Assembly (NCBI GenBank): GCA_949373085.1 | Contig: CASICJ010000004.1 | Span: 103,260 to 167,259 of the forward strand | DNA length: 64,000 nucleotides | Direction: 5' to 3' | Source of the DNA: an uncultured Verrucomicrobiales bacterium | GTDB taxonomy: Bacteria > Verrucomicrobiota > Verrucomicrobiia > Verrucomicrobiales > Akkermansiaceae | In this document: one piece after another, positions 1 to 9,438 of the stretch | How positions within the stretch are numbered: position 1 is the stretch's first letter | How the letters are laid out: every line of letters begins with the position of its first letter | Translations under genes and position numbers: made by a program | Notes under the pieces: generated by a model | What the model was told of the DNA's origin: nothing | The model's database searches: none | The model's input: only the letters and a program-made list of their open reading frames with translations

Positions 1-877
1 TAGTGGCCTTTGTCACTTTACGGTGGCTCGGAACAACAGAAAGCGGGATGCCCGAATCGGTAAACGAAATTTCCAAAGATGGACTACCGGAATCATGATC
101 TCCTCTTTTTAGCCAGGGATAGCGTTTGGTGATTTCTAATTCCTTTTTTCGTGGGATCGCTACTTTAAAATAAGGCGAAGCACTTTTAAAAAAATTAGGA
201 ATTGTTACCTTGTCACTCTCTTTCGTTGCCAGAAAAAGGGAGGCAAGATCGACGCCTATGAGGTTTCGTCCATCGTAGATTCCATGGGGGGCTTTCGTCC
301 CGATCCAATCAGTAAAGTTTTTGGTCGAGAGCATGCAGAGTTCGAGGTGGAGATGGGCCCGGGTTCGGCTGATACCAGTTCCGCTATAGCCCATGATAGC
401 GATGGGAGATCCGCCAGTGACTTTATCACCTACCTTTGCATTAACCCGTGAAAGATGAGCATAAAGGCTGAAAAAGGGGCCGCAGTCCCAGTCGTGTTTA
501 ATGACGATATATCTACCGTAGGTGCTCCCACCTGCGCTGTTATTGATGTAAACGACCTCACCATCTGCAATAGATCGAACCTCATCAAGCGGGTTTCCGC
601 TGCGATCCCGTTTCGTTGGTTTGATATCGAGCCCTTCGTGAAACTTTGTAGCGATCGGTCCCTCTTTTTCAGTATCAATAATCGTACGAACAAATCCGTA
701 TTGGCCCGCAGTCCAATGTTGAGATGCTTTGGTTCCGGAGTATCTGAGGACGTACATGTAAAAATCCTCGGGCTTTCCATCAAAGATGGCCCGGTTATCA
801 GTGGGGAGAACTAGCTTGAGCGGTTCGGCTGCTGTGAGAGCCAGAGGGAAGAATAAGAGAATCCCGAGAAATTTCAT
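1..877 (-). CDS. M23-family zinc metallopeptidase, 3' part beyond window
   Basis: The frame starts at the ATG at 877 and stays open to the window edge (about 291 codons), so the C-terminus is missing. The product opens with a hydrophobic signal peptide (MKFLGILLFFPLALTAAE), so it acts outside the cytoplasm. A LytM/M23 core follows, with the metal-ligand motifs FHEGLD and HLHLE and the usual DGEVVYINN and YGRYIVIKH strands. M23 enzymes cut peptidoglycan cross-bridges, or are inactive activators of amidases; here the zinc ligands look intact. The start lies two bases after the stop of the upstream gene, so it is the last visible gene of a five-gene operon. The opposite-strand frames here are shadows. 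Confidence 0.85.
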   Translation of the reverse strand, partial: MKFLGILLFFPLALTAAEPLKLVLPTDNRAIFDGKPEDFYMYVLRYSGTKASQHWTAGQYGFVRTIIDTEKEGPIATKFHEGLDIKPTKRDRSGNPLDEVRSIADGEVVYINNSAGGSTYGRYIVIKHDWDCGPFFSLYAHLSRVNAKVGDKVTGGSPIAIMGYSGTGISRTRAHLHLELCMLSTKNFTDWIGTKAPHGIYDGRNLIGVDLASLFLATKESDKVTIPNFFKSASPYFKVAIPRKKELEITKRYPWLKRGDHDSGSPSLEISFTDSGIPLSVVPSHRKVTKAT

Positions 878-879
878 CG

Positions 880-1452
880 TTAGTTGTTTCGGCGGCGGTT
901 CCGTTCGTCTTGTGATTCTTGTGCTTCTTTTTGAGCGGTTTTTCGTTGTCTTTCGTGACCTTTGATTCTCTCTTTCCATTGCTTGCTTGTTTCTCCGGTA
1001 AGGGGCATGGCGTACTCAAAGCGAATGATTTCGACTTGCTTGATTCCGCGCCATATGACGAGCCTTCCGTCACCAACTGGTTTGTCAATAAAGACGGCGT
1101 CTACGGGGCGCCCGTTCAGCATGGCGACGAGCCATTTGTCTAGATTACTGGTAGTGATGGCGGCAATTCGCCCGGCGGCAGTCTTATTAAAAGAGAAAGT
1201 TGCACCATAAGTTCCATCTTCCGTGATGAAGTGCTTAAGTGAGACAATTTCCTTATTGAAAGTGACAGGGCTCTTTCTGAAAAAACGCTTTTTGTTTCCC
1301 ATGGGTAGGGGGAAAACCATTTTGGGCCCATCAGACTGGTCTCCCTGTAGGTGAAAGCTGAGACTGTTTTTTTCGGGACGTTTCCCCATTGCTGCGACAT
1401 TAGGCGCGGCGATTACACAGGCCAGCAGGGTGAGAATAAGGCGTTGGGTCAT
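880..1452 (-). CDS. small secreted protein of unknown function
   Basis: 190 residues with an N-terminal signal peptide (MTQRLILTLLACVIAAPNVA) and a strongly basic, polar C-terminal tail after about residue 155 that is probably disordered. The central stretch GRIAAITTSNLDKWLVAMLN, followed by a predicted substrate-contact strand, loosely resembles the P1-head fold of SecD ('lamvldg' region). That is a weak resemblance and not a functional call. It lies 12 bp after the MBL-fold gene and 2 bp before the M23 peptidase gene, so the three are almost certainly co-transcribed and the two secreted products may work together at the envelope. Confidence 0.7.
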   Translation of the reverse strand: MTQRLILTLLACVIAAPNVAAMGKRPEKNSLSFHLQGDQSDGPKMVFPLPMGNKKRFFRKSPVTFNKEIVSLKHFITEDGTYGATFSFNKTAAGRIAAITTSNLDKWLVAMLNGRPVDAVFIDKPVGDGRLVIWRGIKQVEIIRFEYAMPLTGETSKQWKERIKGHERQRKTAQKEAQESQDERNRRRNN

Positions 1453-1464
1453 GCTTTGGGTCTT

Positions 1465-2082
1465 CTAGATGTTAGGGAAAAATGGATTAGTTTGCTTTTC
1501 CCGACCAATGCTAGTCCGTGGACCATGTCCGGGAAAGACTGCCGTTTCGTCCGGCAGAGAATAGAGTTTCTGGCGGATGGAGTCGAGGAGTTGCTCGTGA
1601 TTCCCTCCGGGAAGATCGGTTCGACCAATGCTGCCATTAAACAAGGTATCTCCGGCAAAAAGAAAGGATTTCGAACACAGATAAAAGCAAATTGAGTCGG
1701 GCGAGTGGCCGGGAACACGATGAATCTCGAAGTTATAGTCACTGACTTTTAGGGTAGTGCTTTCGCCAATTACTTCATCGACTTCAAAGGCTGATGCCTC
1801 GACGGGCAGGCCCATTTCCTGAAGCCGCTTCTCCATGATGATTTCTGGAGCGTAGTCCTGAAATGCTAAGACTTTGACTCCCTGTGCTCTTAGCTTAGCG
1901 GCATCTTCAATATGGTCGAGGTGTTGGTGAGTGAGCAGAAGGTGGCTAGCTCGGAGGGAGTTTTGATCTAAGAAATCAGCGGTTTCAGCTGGTGCATCGA
2001 TGACGATACAAGTGCCATTATCCTCTGCAAGGATGTAGCCGTTAGTTTGGAAGACGCCGCCAGTATGGACTAGAATCTTCAT
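1465..2082 (-). CDS. MBL-fold metallo-hydrolase (glyoxalase II-like)
   Basis: 205 residues, the size of a stand-alone metallo-beta-lactamase-fold hydrolase. The metal signature THQHLDH (H-x-H-x-D-H) is present, followed by VPGHSPDSICFYL, FAGDTLF and FPGHGP, which supply the remaining ligands of the di-metal site. Members of this subgroup hydrolyse glutathione or other thioesters in the cytoplasm, but the exact substrate cannot be read from the sequence. The start codon overlaps the aroB stop (ATGA), implying translational coupling. Confidence 0.85.
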   Translation of the reverse strand: MKILVHTGGVFQTNGYILAEDNGTCIVIDAPAETADFLDQNSLRASHLLLTHQHLDHIEDAAKLRAQGVKVLAFQDYAPEIIMEKRLQEMGLPVEASAFEVDEVIGESTTLKVSDYNFEIHRVPGHSPDSICFYLCSKSFLFAGDTLFNGSIGRTDLPGGNHEQLLDSIRQKLYSLPDETAVFPGHGPRTSIGREKQTNPFFPNI

Positions 2083-3158
2083 GAGCGGAGGGAGTCCACG
2101 GTGAGGATTATTTCTTCAAAAGGAATACTACTACAAGTGATCCCGTTTCCGGGACGATCGAGAAGAACGAATGTTTTTGTCCCGCCGGAGAACTTTTTGT
2201 CCCGCAGGAGCTTTTCTATGACAAGGTCGGTGGGGACATCATCGCTAAGCTTGAGCGGGAGTTGGTAGTGAGTGAGAAGGGCGAGAATGCGCTGGCTTGC
2301 TTCGGCGGCGAGGTCGGCGTAATTTTCCGACAGTCTGAGTGCAGCTCGGATACCGAGCGAGATCGCTTCTCCATGAAGAAGGGTGCCATACGGAACAGCT
2401 GCTTCGATCCCATGGCCAATGGTATGGCCGAAGTTGAGAAGGGCGCGCGTTCCAGAAGTCTCTTGTTCGTCTTCTTCGACTATCCGGGCTTTGATGCTCA
2501 CGTTACGAGCGATCAACTCGGAGGGAACATTTTGATCCATCGGGTCGAGAGCTTCTAGATCGGCAAACATTTTTTCATCGCGAATAGCGGCATGCTTGAT
2601 GACCTCGGCGAAGCCTTCCCTGAATTCGCGGCCTGGCAGGGTGAGCAGGGTGTCGGGGTCGGTGAGGACGAGCCGGGGTTGGTGAAAAGCGCCAATAAGG
2701 TTCTTCCCCTCGGGTGTGTTGACACCTGTTTTCCCTCCCACGGCGGAGTCGACTTGAGAGACGATTGTAGTTGGGATTTGAACAAATGGCACCCCGCGAT
2801 AAAAAATAGAGGCGACAAATCCAGCAAGGTCACCAGTGACTCCGCCGCCAAGGGCGATCACGAAGGAAGATCGGTTATGCCCTGCCTGAATTAGTTCGCG
2901 GTTCAGATTCTCAGCTACGGCCATTGATTTGGAGGCCTCACCCGCGGGGAAAATGTGAGAGGAAAAAGTGTAACCTATCTTCAGAAGCGAGCCTTCGAGT
3001 TGTTCTAGAAAATGTGGTGCGACATTATCATCAGTGATGATCGCAGCCATACCGGTGAGTCCGGCGGCTTGGATGCGCGAACCGGATTCGGCGAGCAGAC
3101 CTGGAGCGACGAGAATTTCGTAGGATCGAGAGCCTAGGTTGACGTGAACGGTGTTCAT
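2079..3158 (-). CDS. aroB: 3-dehydroquinate synthase
   Basis: 359 residues, the normal AroB length. The enzyme converts DAHP to 3-dehydroquinate, step two of the shikimate pathway, using NAD and a divalent metal. The NAD-binding segment GGGVTGDLAGFVASIFYRG, the signature VDSAVGGKTGVN, and metal ligands in EVIKHAAI, LNFGHTIGHG and LLHGEAISLG are all present. It overlaps the exonuclease upstream and the MBL gene downstream by four bases each, so it sits in the middle of a coupled operon. No sign of degradation. Confidence 0.97.
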   Translation of the reverse strand: MNTVHVNLGSRSYEILVAPGLLAESGSRIQAAGLTGMAAIITDDNVAPHFLEQLEGSLLKIGYTFSSHIFPAGEASKSMAVAENLNRELIQAGHNRSSFVIALGGGVTGDLAGFVASIFYRGVPFVQIPTTIVSQVDSAVGGKTGVNTPEGKNLIGAFHQPRLVLTDPDTLLTLPGREFREGFAEVIKHAAIRDEKMFADLEALDPMDQNVPSELIARNVSIKARIVEEDEQETSGTRALLNFGHTIGHGIEAAVPYGTLLHGEAISLGIRAALRLSENYADLAAEASQRILALLTHYQLPLKLSDDVPTDLVIEKLLRDKKFSGGTKTFVLLDRPGNGITCSSIPFEEIILTVDSLRS

Positions 3159-3778
3159 TGATGACGGGAGCGGTGCCAGACGGATGTATCTGGTTGGACT
3201 AAAACCTCGACAGGTAGTTCTGCTAGGTTTTGTTGGGTGATAAGGTGCTTGAGAAGGGCGAGTGAGGCAAGCGAATCGTAAAGAGCATCGTGCCAGGTTT
3301 TTCCGGGGGCATGTCGGCAGAAATTGTCCAGTCCCAGCGAGGTGCAGAGATCTCCGAGAGAGTGGGACTTTTCACCAGGCCAAGCAGCTCGGGCCAGCTG
3401 AAGGGTGTCAATCCAAGGCCCGAAGGAGTGGCCGGGGAATGCACGCAGAAATCTTTTCTCTGTGCCGTGGCCGTGAGCAACGATTGGGCCACGGTTTAGT
3501 TGTCTTTTCAGGACGGGCCACAGCGATAAGAGGGATGGGGCGTTAAGGAGGTCCTCAGTGGTGATGCCATGAACTCTTTGCGCGGCCCAAGTGATGTTTT
3601 GATCACAATGAAGGAAGGAAACGAAGGGCTCGTGAATGTCTTTTTTAGCCGACCAGGTTCCGAGCCCGACTTGCACAGGAGAATCGGTTTTTCCTTTGGC
3701 TGTGCCAGCGGATTCGAAATCGATGGCGGTAAAGATGGCGTCACAAATCTTGATGTGTTGAGGTAACCAAAAAGTCAG
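3155..3778 (-). CDS. DEDDh 3'-5' exonuclease (DnaQ-like); unusual start
   Basis: A DnaQ/RNase T-fold exonuclease: Exo I motif FTAIDFESAG, Exo II region VAHGHGTEKRFL (an E-for-D variant seen in some relatives) and Exo III motif WHDALYDSLA. The only conventional start in frame is a GTG at 3676, but it lies after the Exo I Asp-x-Glu motif and would delete an essential metal ligand. The frame is open upstream to a stop at 3791-3793 and holds no ATG, GTG or TTG there; a CTG at 3778 is the best candidate. I give the longer form. It is the first gene of the operon and overlaps aroB by four bases. The role is DNA or RNA 3'-end trimming in the cytoplasm; the exact substrate is unknown. Confidence 0.72.
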   Translation of the reverse strand: MTFWLPQHIKICDAIFTAIDFESAGTAKGKTDSPVQVGLGTWSAKKDIHEPFVSFLHCDQNITWAAQRVHGITTEDLLNAPSLLSLWPVLKRQLNRGPIVAHGHGTEKRFLRAFPGHSFGPWIDTLQLARAAWPGEKSHSLGDLCTSLGLDNFCRHAPGKTWHDALYDSLASLALLKHLITQQNLAELPVEVLVQPDTSVWHRSRHQ

Positions 3779-3869
3779 CGATTGCCAAGACTATCGATGG
3801 TCCCCGTAAAAATCGGTCAAATTGTGACGCGATTTTGAGAACTTACCGTATTTTTTCCGTAGAATAGGA

Positions 3870-6800
3870 GTGAAGACGGCTTGGATTGGAATTTTGTCAA
3901 TTGGATTTGCCGTTGCGGCGGAGGTGAAGGTTGACTTTCAGCGAGAGGTTCGCCCGATCCTTTCAGATAAATGCTTCTTCTGCCATGGCTTTGATCCAGA
4001 GACCCGTGAAGCGGATCTGCGATTGGATACGCCCGAGGGTGCTTATGAAGATTTGGGCGGGTATTCTGCGGTGGTTCCTGGAAAGGTAAAGAAATCGGAG
4101 CTGTATTTGAGAATCACTAGCACAAAGAAAAAAGAGGTTATGCCTCCTCCGGAATCTCACAAAGCCTTGAATCCTGAGGAAATTGAAACGCTCAGAAAGT
4201 GGATTGAGCAAGGTGCTGGATATCAAGAACATTGGGCCTACGAGGAAATCAAGAAAGCCGACGCTCCGAAAGGAGAGGAGATTGATCATTTCGTATCCCA
4301 AAAATGGGGTGCTGCCGGGATACAGGGAAGTAAACCTGCCTCAAAGGAGGTTTTACTACGTCGACTTTCTTGGGATCTACGGGGTATCCCGCCTTCGGCC
4401 CAGGATCGGGAAGAATTTTTAGGAGATCAGTCTCCTGGTGCTTGGGGCTCATTGGTAGATCGTTTTTTGGCGGATCCAAAATACGGCGAGCGCATGGCGG
4501 TGTGGTGGCTCGATTTGGTTCGTTATGCAGACACTATCGGATATCACAGCGACAACCCGATGATGGTTTCTCCCTATCGCGACTATGTCATCAATGCCTT
4601 TAATCAGAATAAGCCTTTTACGGATTTTACGACCGAGCAGCTTGCGGGTGACCTTTTGCCGAATGCTAGCCTCGAACAGAAGGTTGCCTCGGGCTACAAT
4701 CGGCTCCTTCAAACTACTGAAGAAGGAGGAGCACAAGACAAGGAATATCGCGCTATTTATGCGGCCGATCGGGTGAGAAATGTTACGGAAGTCTGGCTAG
4801 GATCAACTCTGGGGTGTGCCCAGTGTCATGACCACAAATATGATCCGTTTACAGCGCGCGATTTCTATTCAATGGCTGCATTTTTCGATGATATTCGTGA
4901 GAACGGAATCGGGAAACGTCAGCCGAACTTACTAGTTCCGGGGTCCGAAGAAGAGACCCGCATTACCGAACTCAAAAAGGCGATCGAGAACGGCAAGGTA
5001 GAAAAACTCCTCGAAAATGATTCTGATTTTAGTGCGAAGTTTTCCGCGGGATTCAAGGCGTGGCTTGCCGGGGCTAAATTGGGGCGCTCGGTGTGGCGTC
5101 CAGTAAAGTTTAGTGATTTTAAGACGCCAGAGGGCACCACATTAAAAGTCCTAGATGACGGAACAGTTCTGGAAGGTGGGAAGATTGCACCTACCGCAAC
5201 TTATTCCTTTAAAGTCTCTTCTCCTGGAAAGGTTTCGGCAATTAAACTAGAGGCTCTGACCCACGAAAGTTTTTCAGTGAAAGATGGTTTTTCACGAGGG
5301 AATGGAAATTTTGTCCTCACCGAAATTGAGATCAAAAAAGGTAGGAAGAAGCTGAAGGTTTCCTCTGTTACTGCTGATGTGGAGCAGCCCAACTTTCCTG
5401 CAAAAGCTGTGGTTGATGGGGATCAAAAGACAGGTTGGGCTGTTGGGGCAAATATACCGAAAGGGCGTAAGGGGACTCGTCGTGCGGCGTTTGTTCTCGA
5501 GAAGCCAGTTGAGCTTAAAGGGGACGATGCTCTCGAGGTAACGTTGCATTATCAATCGCCTTACGAATCCCACAATATTGCACGCTTCGCTCTTTCGATG
5601 ACGGCTGTGGGTCACGCCGGTCTGAAAGATTCACTCGGGCCAGCTCCTGAAGTTATGGAAGCTTTTGCGAGTTCCAAAAAGACTCCGAAACAGAATGAAG
5701 TTTTAAGAAACTATTATCTTTCGATTGCTCCCGAAATTCTTGCTCAAAATTCTAAACTACGGTCACTCGAGGAAGAGTTGAAAAAAACTGAAGGCGGGAT
5801 GCGCAAGATGCTTGTTTCTGAGGCAATGGAGACGCCCCGAGTCACACGTATCCTACCGCGAGGAAACTGGATGGATGACTCTGGCGAAGTCGTTCAACCT
5901 GCGGTGCCTGAGTTTTTGCAAAAGGAGATGTGGAACGTGGATGGCCGGGCAAGTCGTCTTGATTTAGCGAGGTGGATTTTACATAAGGATAATCCTCTTA
6001 CAGCTCGGTCCACGATTAACCGAGTTTGGCGTTTGTTCTTTGGCCGCGGGCTATCTCCTAATGTCACCGATTTGGGTGGTCAGGGTGATGTTCCGACGCA
6101 TCCCAAGTTGCTCGACTGGTTGGCTGCTGATTTCCGTGATGAAGGTTGGGATATGAAACGGATGGTGAAGAAAATAGTCTCTAGTCAGATCTATCTTCAG
6201 CAGTCTGGGGTGAGTTCATTTCTGCGTGAAAAAGATCCTTCGAATAATCTACTTGCGAGGCAAGGCCGGTGGCGGGTGGATGCTGAATTTGTTCGCGATG
6301 GTGCACTTAAAATTTCTGATCTTCTCAATGATGAAAAGTTGGGCGGTGTAAGTGTGAAGCCCTATCAACCGGCTGGGTTTTGGCAGCACTTGAATTTCCC
6401 GAGGAAAGTTTGGAAGGCGAGTGAAGGAGGTGATCTCTATCGACGCTCGGTGTATACTTTTCGTTGCCGAACTTTTCCCCATCCCTCGATGGTTGCCTTT
6501 GATGCTACGAGTCGCGAGGAATGCACTGCCGAGCGTTCAAGATCAAATATTCCCCAACAGGCGCTGGCGATGCTAAATGATCCAATCTTTGTGGAAGCCT
6601 CTCGCGTTTTTGGAGCGCGGATGGCGGAACATAAAGGCACGGCCTCAGAGAAAATAGCGTGGGGTTTTATTGAGGCATTATCGCGGGAGGGAACTACGGA
6701 AGAGGTTGAGCTTTTGGTGAAGGTTTATCAGTCGCAAATGAAAAAATTTAAAGATGATCCCGAGGCAGCTGGCGCTTTTCTTTCCACCGGTAAGTGGCCA

Positions 6801-6893
6801 TCGACCGCTAAGGTTCCTGCACACGAAGCGGCAGCCTGGGGGCAGGTTGGCCGAGTCATTCTTAATGCTTACGAAACAACCTCACGATTCTAG
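3870..6893 (+). CDS. PSD1-DUF1549-DUF1553 secreted cytochrome-like protein, copy 1
   Basis: 1007 residues from a GTG preceded by TAGGAG that runs into the start codon; the resulting N-terminus (MKTAWIGILSIGFAVAAE) is a good signal peptide. Domain order: planctomycete cytochrome C (PSD1) with CFFCH near residue 36, DUF1549 with a second haem-type motif CAQCHDHKYDP, an inserted discoidin-like beta domain (about residues 430-570) and DUF1553 at the C-terminus. The family is large in Planctomycetes and Verrucomicrobia; its substrate is not established, though it is repeatedly found near sulfatases and polysaccharide genes. The DUF1501 partner starts five bases after its stop, so the two form one transcript. 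Confidence 0.9.
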   Translation: MKTAWIGILSIGFAVAAEVKVDFQREVRPILSDKCFFCHGFDPETREADLRLDTPEGAYEDLGGYSAVVPGKVKKSELYLRITSTKKKEVMPPPESHKALNPEEIETLRKWIEQGAGYQEHWAYEEIKKADAPKGEEIDHFVSQKWGAAGIQGSKPASKEVLLRRLSWDLRGIPPSAQDREEFLGDQSPGAWGSLVDRFLADPKYGERMAVWWLDLVRYADTIGYHSDNPMMVSPYRDYVINAFNQNKPFTDFTTEQLAGDLLPNASLEQKVASGYNRLLQTTEEGGAQDKEYRAIYAADRVRNVTEVWLGSTLGCAQCHDHKYDPFTARDFYSMAAFFDDIRENGIGKRQPNLLVPGSEEETRITELKKAIENGKVEKLLENDSDFSAKFSAGFKAWLAGAKLGRSVWRPVKFSDFKTPEGTTLKVLDDGTVLEGGKIAPTATYSFKVSSPGKVSAIKLEALTHESFSVKDGFSRGNGNFVLTEIEIKKGRKKLKVSSVTADVEQPNFPAKAVVDGDQKTGWAVGANIPKGRKGTRRAAFVLEKPVELKGDDALEVTLHYQSPYESHNIARFALSMTAVGHAGLKDSLGPAPEVMEAFASSKKTPKQNEVLRNYYLSIAPEILAQNSKLRSLEEELKKTEGGMRKMLVSEAMETPRVTRILPRGNWMDDSGEVVQPAVPEFLQKEMWNVDGRASRLDLARWILHKDNPLTARSTINRVWRLFFGRGLSPNVTDLGGQGDVPTHPKLLDWLAADFRDEGWDMKRMVKKIVSSQIYLQQSGVSSFLREKDPSNNLLARQGRWRVDAEFVRDGALKISDLLNDEKLGGVSVKPYQPAGFWQHLNFPRKVWKASEGGDLYRRSVYTFRCRTFPHPSMVAFDATSREECTAERSRSNIPQQALAMLNDPIFVEASRVFGARMAEHKGTASEKIAWGFIEALSREGTTEEVELLVKVYQSQMKKFKDDPEAAGAFLSTGKWPSTAKVPAHEAAAWGQVGRVILNAYETTSRF

Positions 6894-6898
6894 ACGGC

Positions 6899-8296
6899 AT
6901 GATTGATACGACAAACAGACGAACATTTTTGAATCAAGCTACGGTAGGAATCGGGGCACTTGCATTTCAGCGTCAGCTTTTTGCAGAGGGTATTCCTGAA
7001 GACATTAAGATGGCGGGTAATCCCAAGGCCAAGCGGGTTATTTTTCTTTGCATGGCGGGTGGACCATCCCATCTCGAGACGCTCGATTACAAGCCGACTC
7101 TTGCTAAGATGCATGGTCAGCCCATGCCTGAATCGATCACCAAAGGACAGCCAATCGCGCAGTTGCAAGGCAAGGCTTTAAAGTGTCTTGGGCCACAATG
7201 GGATTTTATCAAGCAGGGTAAATCGGGGCAGGAGATTTCCTCGCAGCTTCCGTTTATCGGAAAAATGGCTGACGATATCGCGATCGTTCGATCGATGACA
7301 ACCAAGCAAATTAATCACGATCCGGCTCATACTTTTATGAATTCGGGGACTCAGATCTCAGGTCGTCCGTGCATGGGTTCATGGATTCAATACGGCCTCG
7401 GTAGCGAGACTAAAGATCTCCCAGGATTCGTGGTCCTTACCTCTGTGGGTGGAGGTCAGAGTCAGCCGATTGCCTCACGCCAGTGGCACAGCGGGTTCTT
7501 GCCAAGTAAATACCAAGGGGTTCATTTTCACTCGAAAGGAGATCCGGTGCTCTATGTCGGGAACCCTAAGGGAGTTGGGCGTGCCGACCAACGCCAAGTA
7601 ATTGATGCTGTGAAAGGTCTGAATTCGATTCGTAACGGCCTTGCTGACGACCCTGAAATTGCGACTAAAATTGCGCAGTATGAAATGGCATTTCGAATGC
7701 AGGCAAGTGTCCCTGAGTTGGTGGACTTAAAAGGGGAGTCGAAGGATACCCTTGAAATGTATGGAGCGAAACCCGGTGATGGTTCTTTCGCGAGTAATTG
7801 TTTGCTGGCTCGGCGTCTTGCGGAGCGGGGAGTTCGGTTTATTCAGTTGTACCATCGTGGATGGGATCACCATGGTGGAGTGAAGAATGGAGTGGCAGGG
7901 ACCGCAAAATTGGTGGATCGCGCGAGCTGGGCTCTGGTGCAGGATTTAAAACAACGAGGAATGCTCGATGATACTTTGGTGATTTGGGGTGGAGAGTTTG
8001 GCCGCACGCCGATGTCACAAGGAGGAGGCAACAATCCTGGCCGAGATCATCACATTAAGGGATTTTCTCTTTGGATGGCCGGAGGAGGAATTAAAGGTGG
8101 TGTGACCCACGGAGCTACTGATGACTTCGGCTATAACGCGGTCGGAGATGTGGTTACAGTGCATGATCTGCATGCCACAATGCTTCATCAGCTGGGGATT
8201 GATCACCAGAAGTTTAGCTATAAGTTTCAGGGGCTGGATATGCGTCTTACTGGCGTCGAACCCGGCGTGAAAGTCATTAAGAATATCTTGTCTTAG
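6899..8296 (+). CDS. DUF1501 Tat-exported protein, copy 1
   Basis: 465 residues. The N-terminus carries a twin-arginine motif (NRRTFL) followed by a hydrophobic segment, so it is probably exported folded. The body is a DUF1501 domain, an alkaline-phosphatase/sulfatase-superfamily fold, with the conserved segments FLCMAGGPSHLETLDYKP, WGGEFGRTPM and GRDHHIKGFS. It starts five bases after the DUF1553 gene, the standard pairing of these families. The role is presumed periplasmic and linked to its cytochrome-like partner; no reaction can be claimed. Confidence 0.9.
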   Translation: MIDTTNRRTFLNQATVGIGALAFQRQLFAEGIPEDIKMAGNPKAKRVIFLCMAGGPSHLETLDYKPTLAKMHGQPMPESITKGQPIAQLQGKALKCLGPQWDFIKQGKSGQEISSQLPFIGKMADDIAIVRSMTTKQINHDPAHTFMNSGTQISGRPCMGSWIQYGLGSETKDLPGFVVLTSVGGGQSQPIASRQWHSGFLPSKYQGVHFHSKGDPVLYVGNPKGVGRADQRQVIDAVKGLNSIRNGLADDPEIATKIAQYEMAFRMQASVPELVDLKGESKDTLEMYGAKPGDGSFASNCLLARRLAERGVRFIQLYHRGWDHHGGVKNGVAGTAKLVDRASWALVQDLKQRGMLDDTLVIWGGEFGRTPMSQGGGNNPGRDHHIKGFSLWMAGGGIKGGVTHGATDDFGYNAVGDVVTVHDLHATMLHQLGIDHQKFSYKFQGLDMRLTGVEPGVKVIKNILS

Positions 8297-8356
8297 ATTT
8301 TTCTTGGAGAGGGGGTGCTAAAAAGGCGCGATCATTCAAGGTGATCCTGGCTTAAG

Positions 8357-9316
8357 TTAAACGTTGGGAAGGGTTGTTCGTAGTATTTGGCAATCTCCTT
8401 CAACGGTCAGCGGACTGGCGTTTCTCGGCAAGATTAGGAAGTCGCCAGTTTTAAAAACTCGCCCTTCGCTTGAGCGTATTTCCCCAGAAATAACTGTGAT
8501 GATTGAAAAAGAATCGTTTGTGTTCGTGATTTCTTCGGGCTTCGAAAGCTTATGACGCTGGACCACAAAGTATTCACAGGATGCAAGAGAGTCGCCATCT
8601 GGTTGATCCATTTCAGGTTCGAAATCATTGAAGTCGATGGAGGCCATAGATTCTTCAATGTGTAGGTCTCGTGGGGCGCCGTTGAGACCGACGCGATTCC
8701 AATCAAAAACCCGGTAAGTGGTGTCTGAGTTTTGCTGGATTTCATAAATGAGGAATCCGGCGCCGATTGCGTGAAGCCGACCTGATGGAATGAAAATGGA
8801 TTCGCCCGGTTCTGGGCTGACGGCGTGGATTTGCTTTTCGACGGTCCCTTCAGAGAGGGACTGCTGGAACGACTCACGTGTACATTTATCCTTCAGGCCA
8901 ATGTAAAGGTTGGCTCCGGGATCGCAGTCGGCGACATACCACATTTCGGTTTTTGGTTCGCCACCTAATTCACGAGAGAGGTTCTCAGGGGGATGGACCT
9001 GAATAGAGAGGTCGTCGCGAGCATCGAGGATTTTTATGAGAAGAGGGAAACGGTCTTCGGTGAATCCTTTTCCAAAGATTGCCTCGCGGTGATTGGTCCA
9101 GAGATCATGGAGCGATTTTCCGGCGTATCGGCCAGACGAAACAATGGATTGTTCATCAGAACGATCGCTTATTTCCCAGGATTCCCCGTAGGGCTGATCA
9201 TCGGGTAGGTTTCGCTGGTAGATCGTTTCCAGCGAGCGACCTCCCCATACGCGAGTCATGTAAATTGGGGAAAATGAAATTGGTTCCACCCCTTGAAAAT
9301 GCGGTGGAGGGGACAT
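8357..9316 (-). CDS. manA: mannose-6-phosphate isomerase, type I
   Basis: 319 residues. Interconverts mannose-6-phosphate and fructose-6-phosphate, feeding GDP-mannose synthesis or mannose use. Zinc ligands are visible in SIQVHPP, KTEMWYV and SGRLHAIGAG, with the GGRSLE and PYGESWEISDR signatures near the N-terminus. The length matches the short bacterial type (about 310-320). It faces ftsK across a 122-bp divergent intergenic region and converges with the DUF1501 gene. The GH26 gene near 56 kb may supply mannose, but that link is speculative. Confidence 0.93.
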   Translation of the reverse strand: MSPPPHFQGVEPISFSPIYMTRVWGGRSLETIYQRNLPDDQPYGESWEISDRSDEQSIVSSGRYAGKSLHDLWTNHREAIFGKGFTEDRFPLLIKILDARDDLSIQVHPPENLSRELGGEPKTEMWYVADCDPGANLYIGLKDKCTRESFQQSLSEGTVEKQIHAVSPEPGESIFIPSGRLHAIGAGFLIYEIQQNSDTTYRVFDWNRVGLNGAPRDLHIEESMASIDFNDFEPEMDQPDGDSLASCEYFVVQRHKLSKPEEITNTNDSFSIITVISGEIRSSEGRVFKTGDFLILPRNASPLTVEGDCQILRTTLPNV

Positions 9317-9438
9317 TTCGACAAGAAAACTGAGGTTTGAGCGATTATTTAAGAAATCCAGACTATGTAGATACCTTTAAGTTCCTTCTTGCCTGATCTA
9401 CTGTTCTTATGCGAAATTAGTTCTCACAGGGGAGTTGA

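Noticed and set aside
455..814. A 119-codon plus-strand gene
   Set aside because: Antisense of the M23 peptidase, whose HEGLD and HLHLE motifs are on the minus strand.
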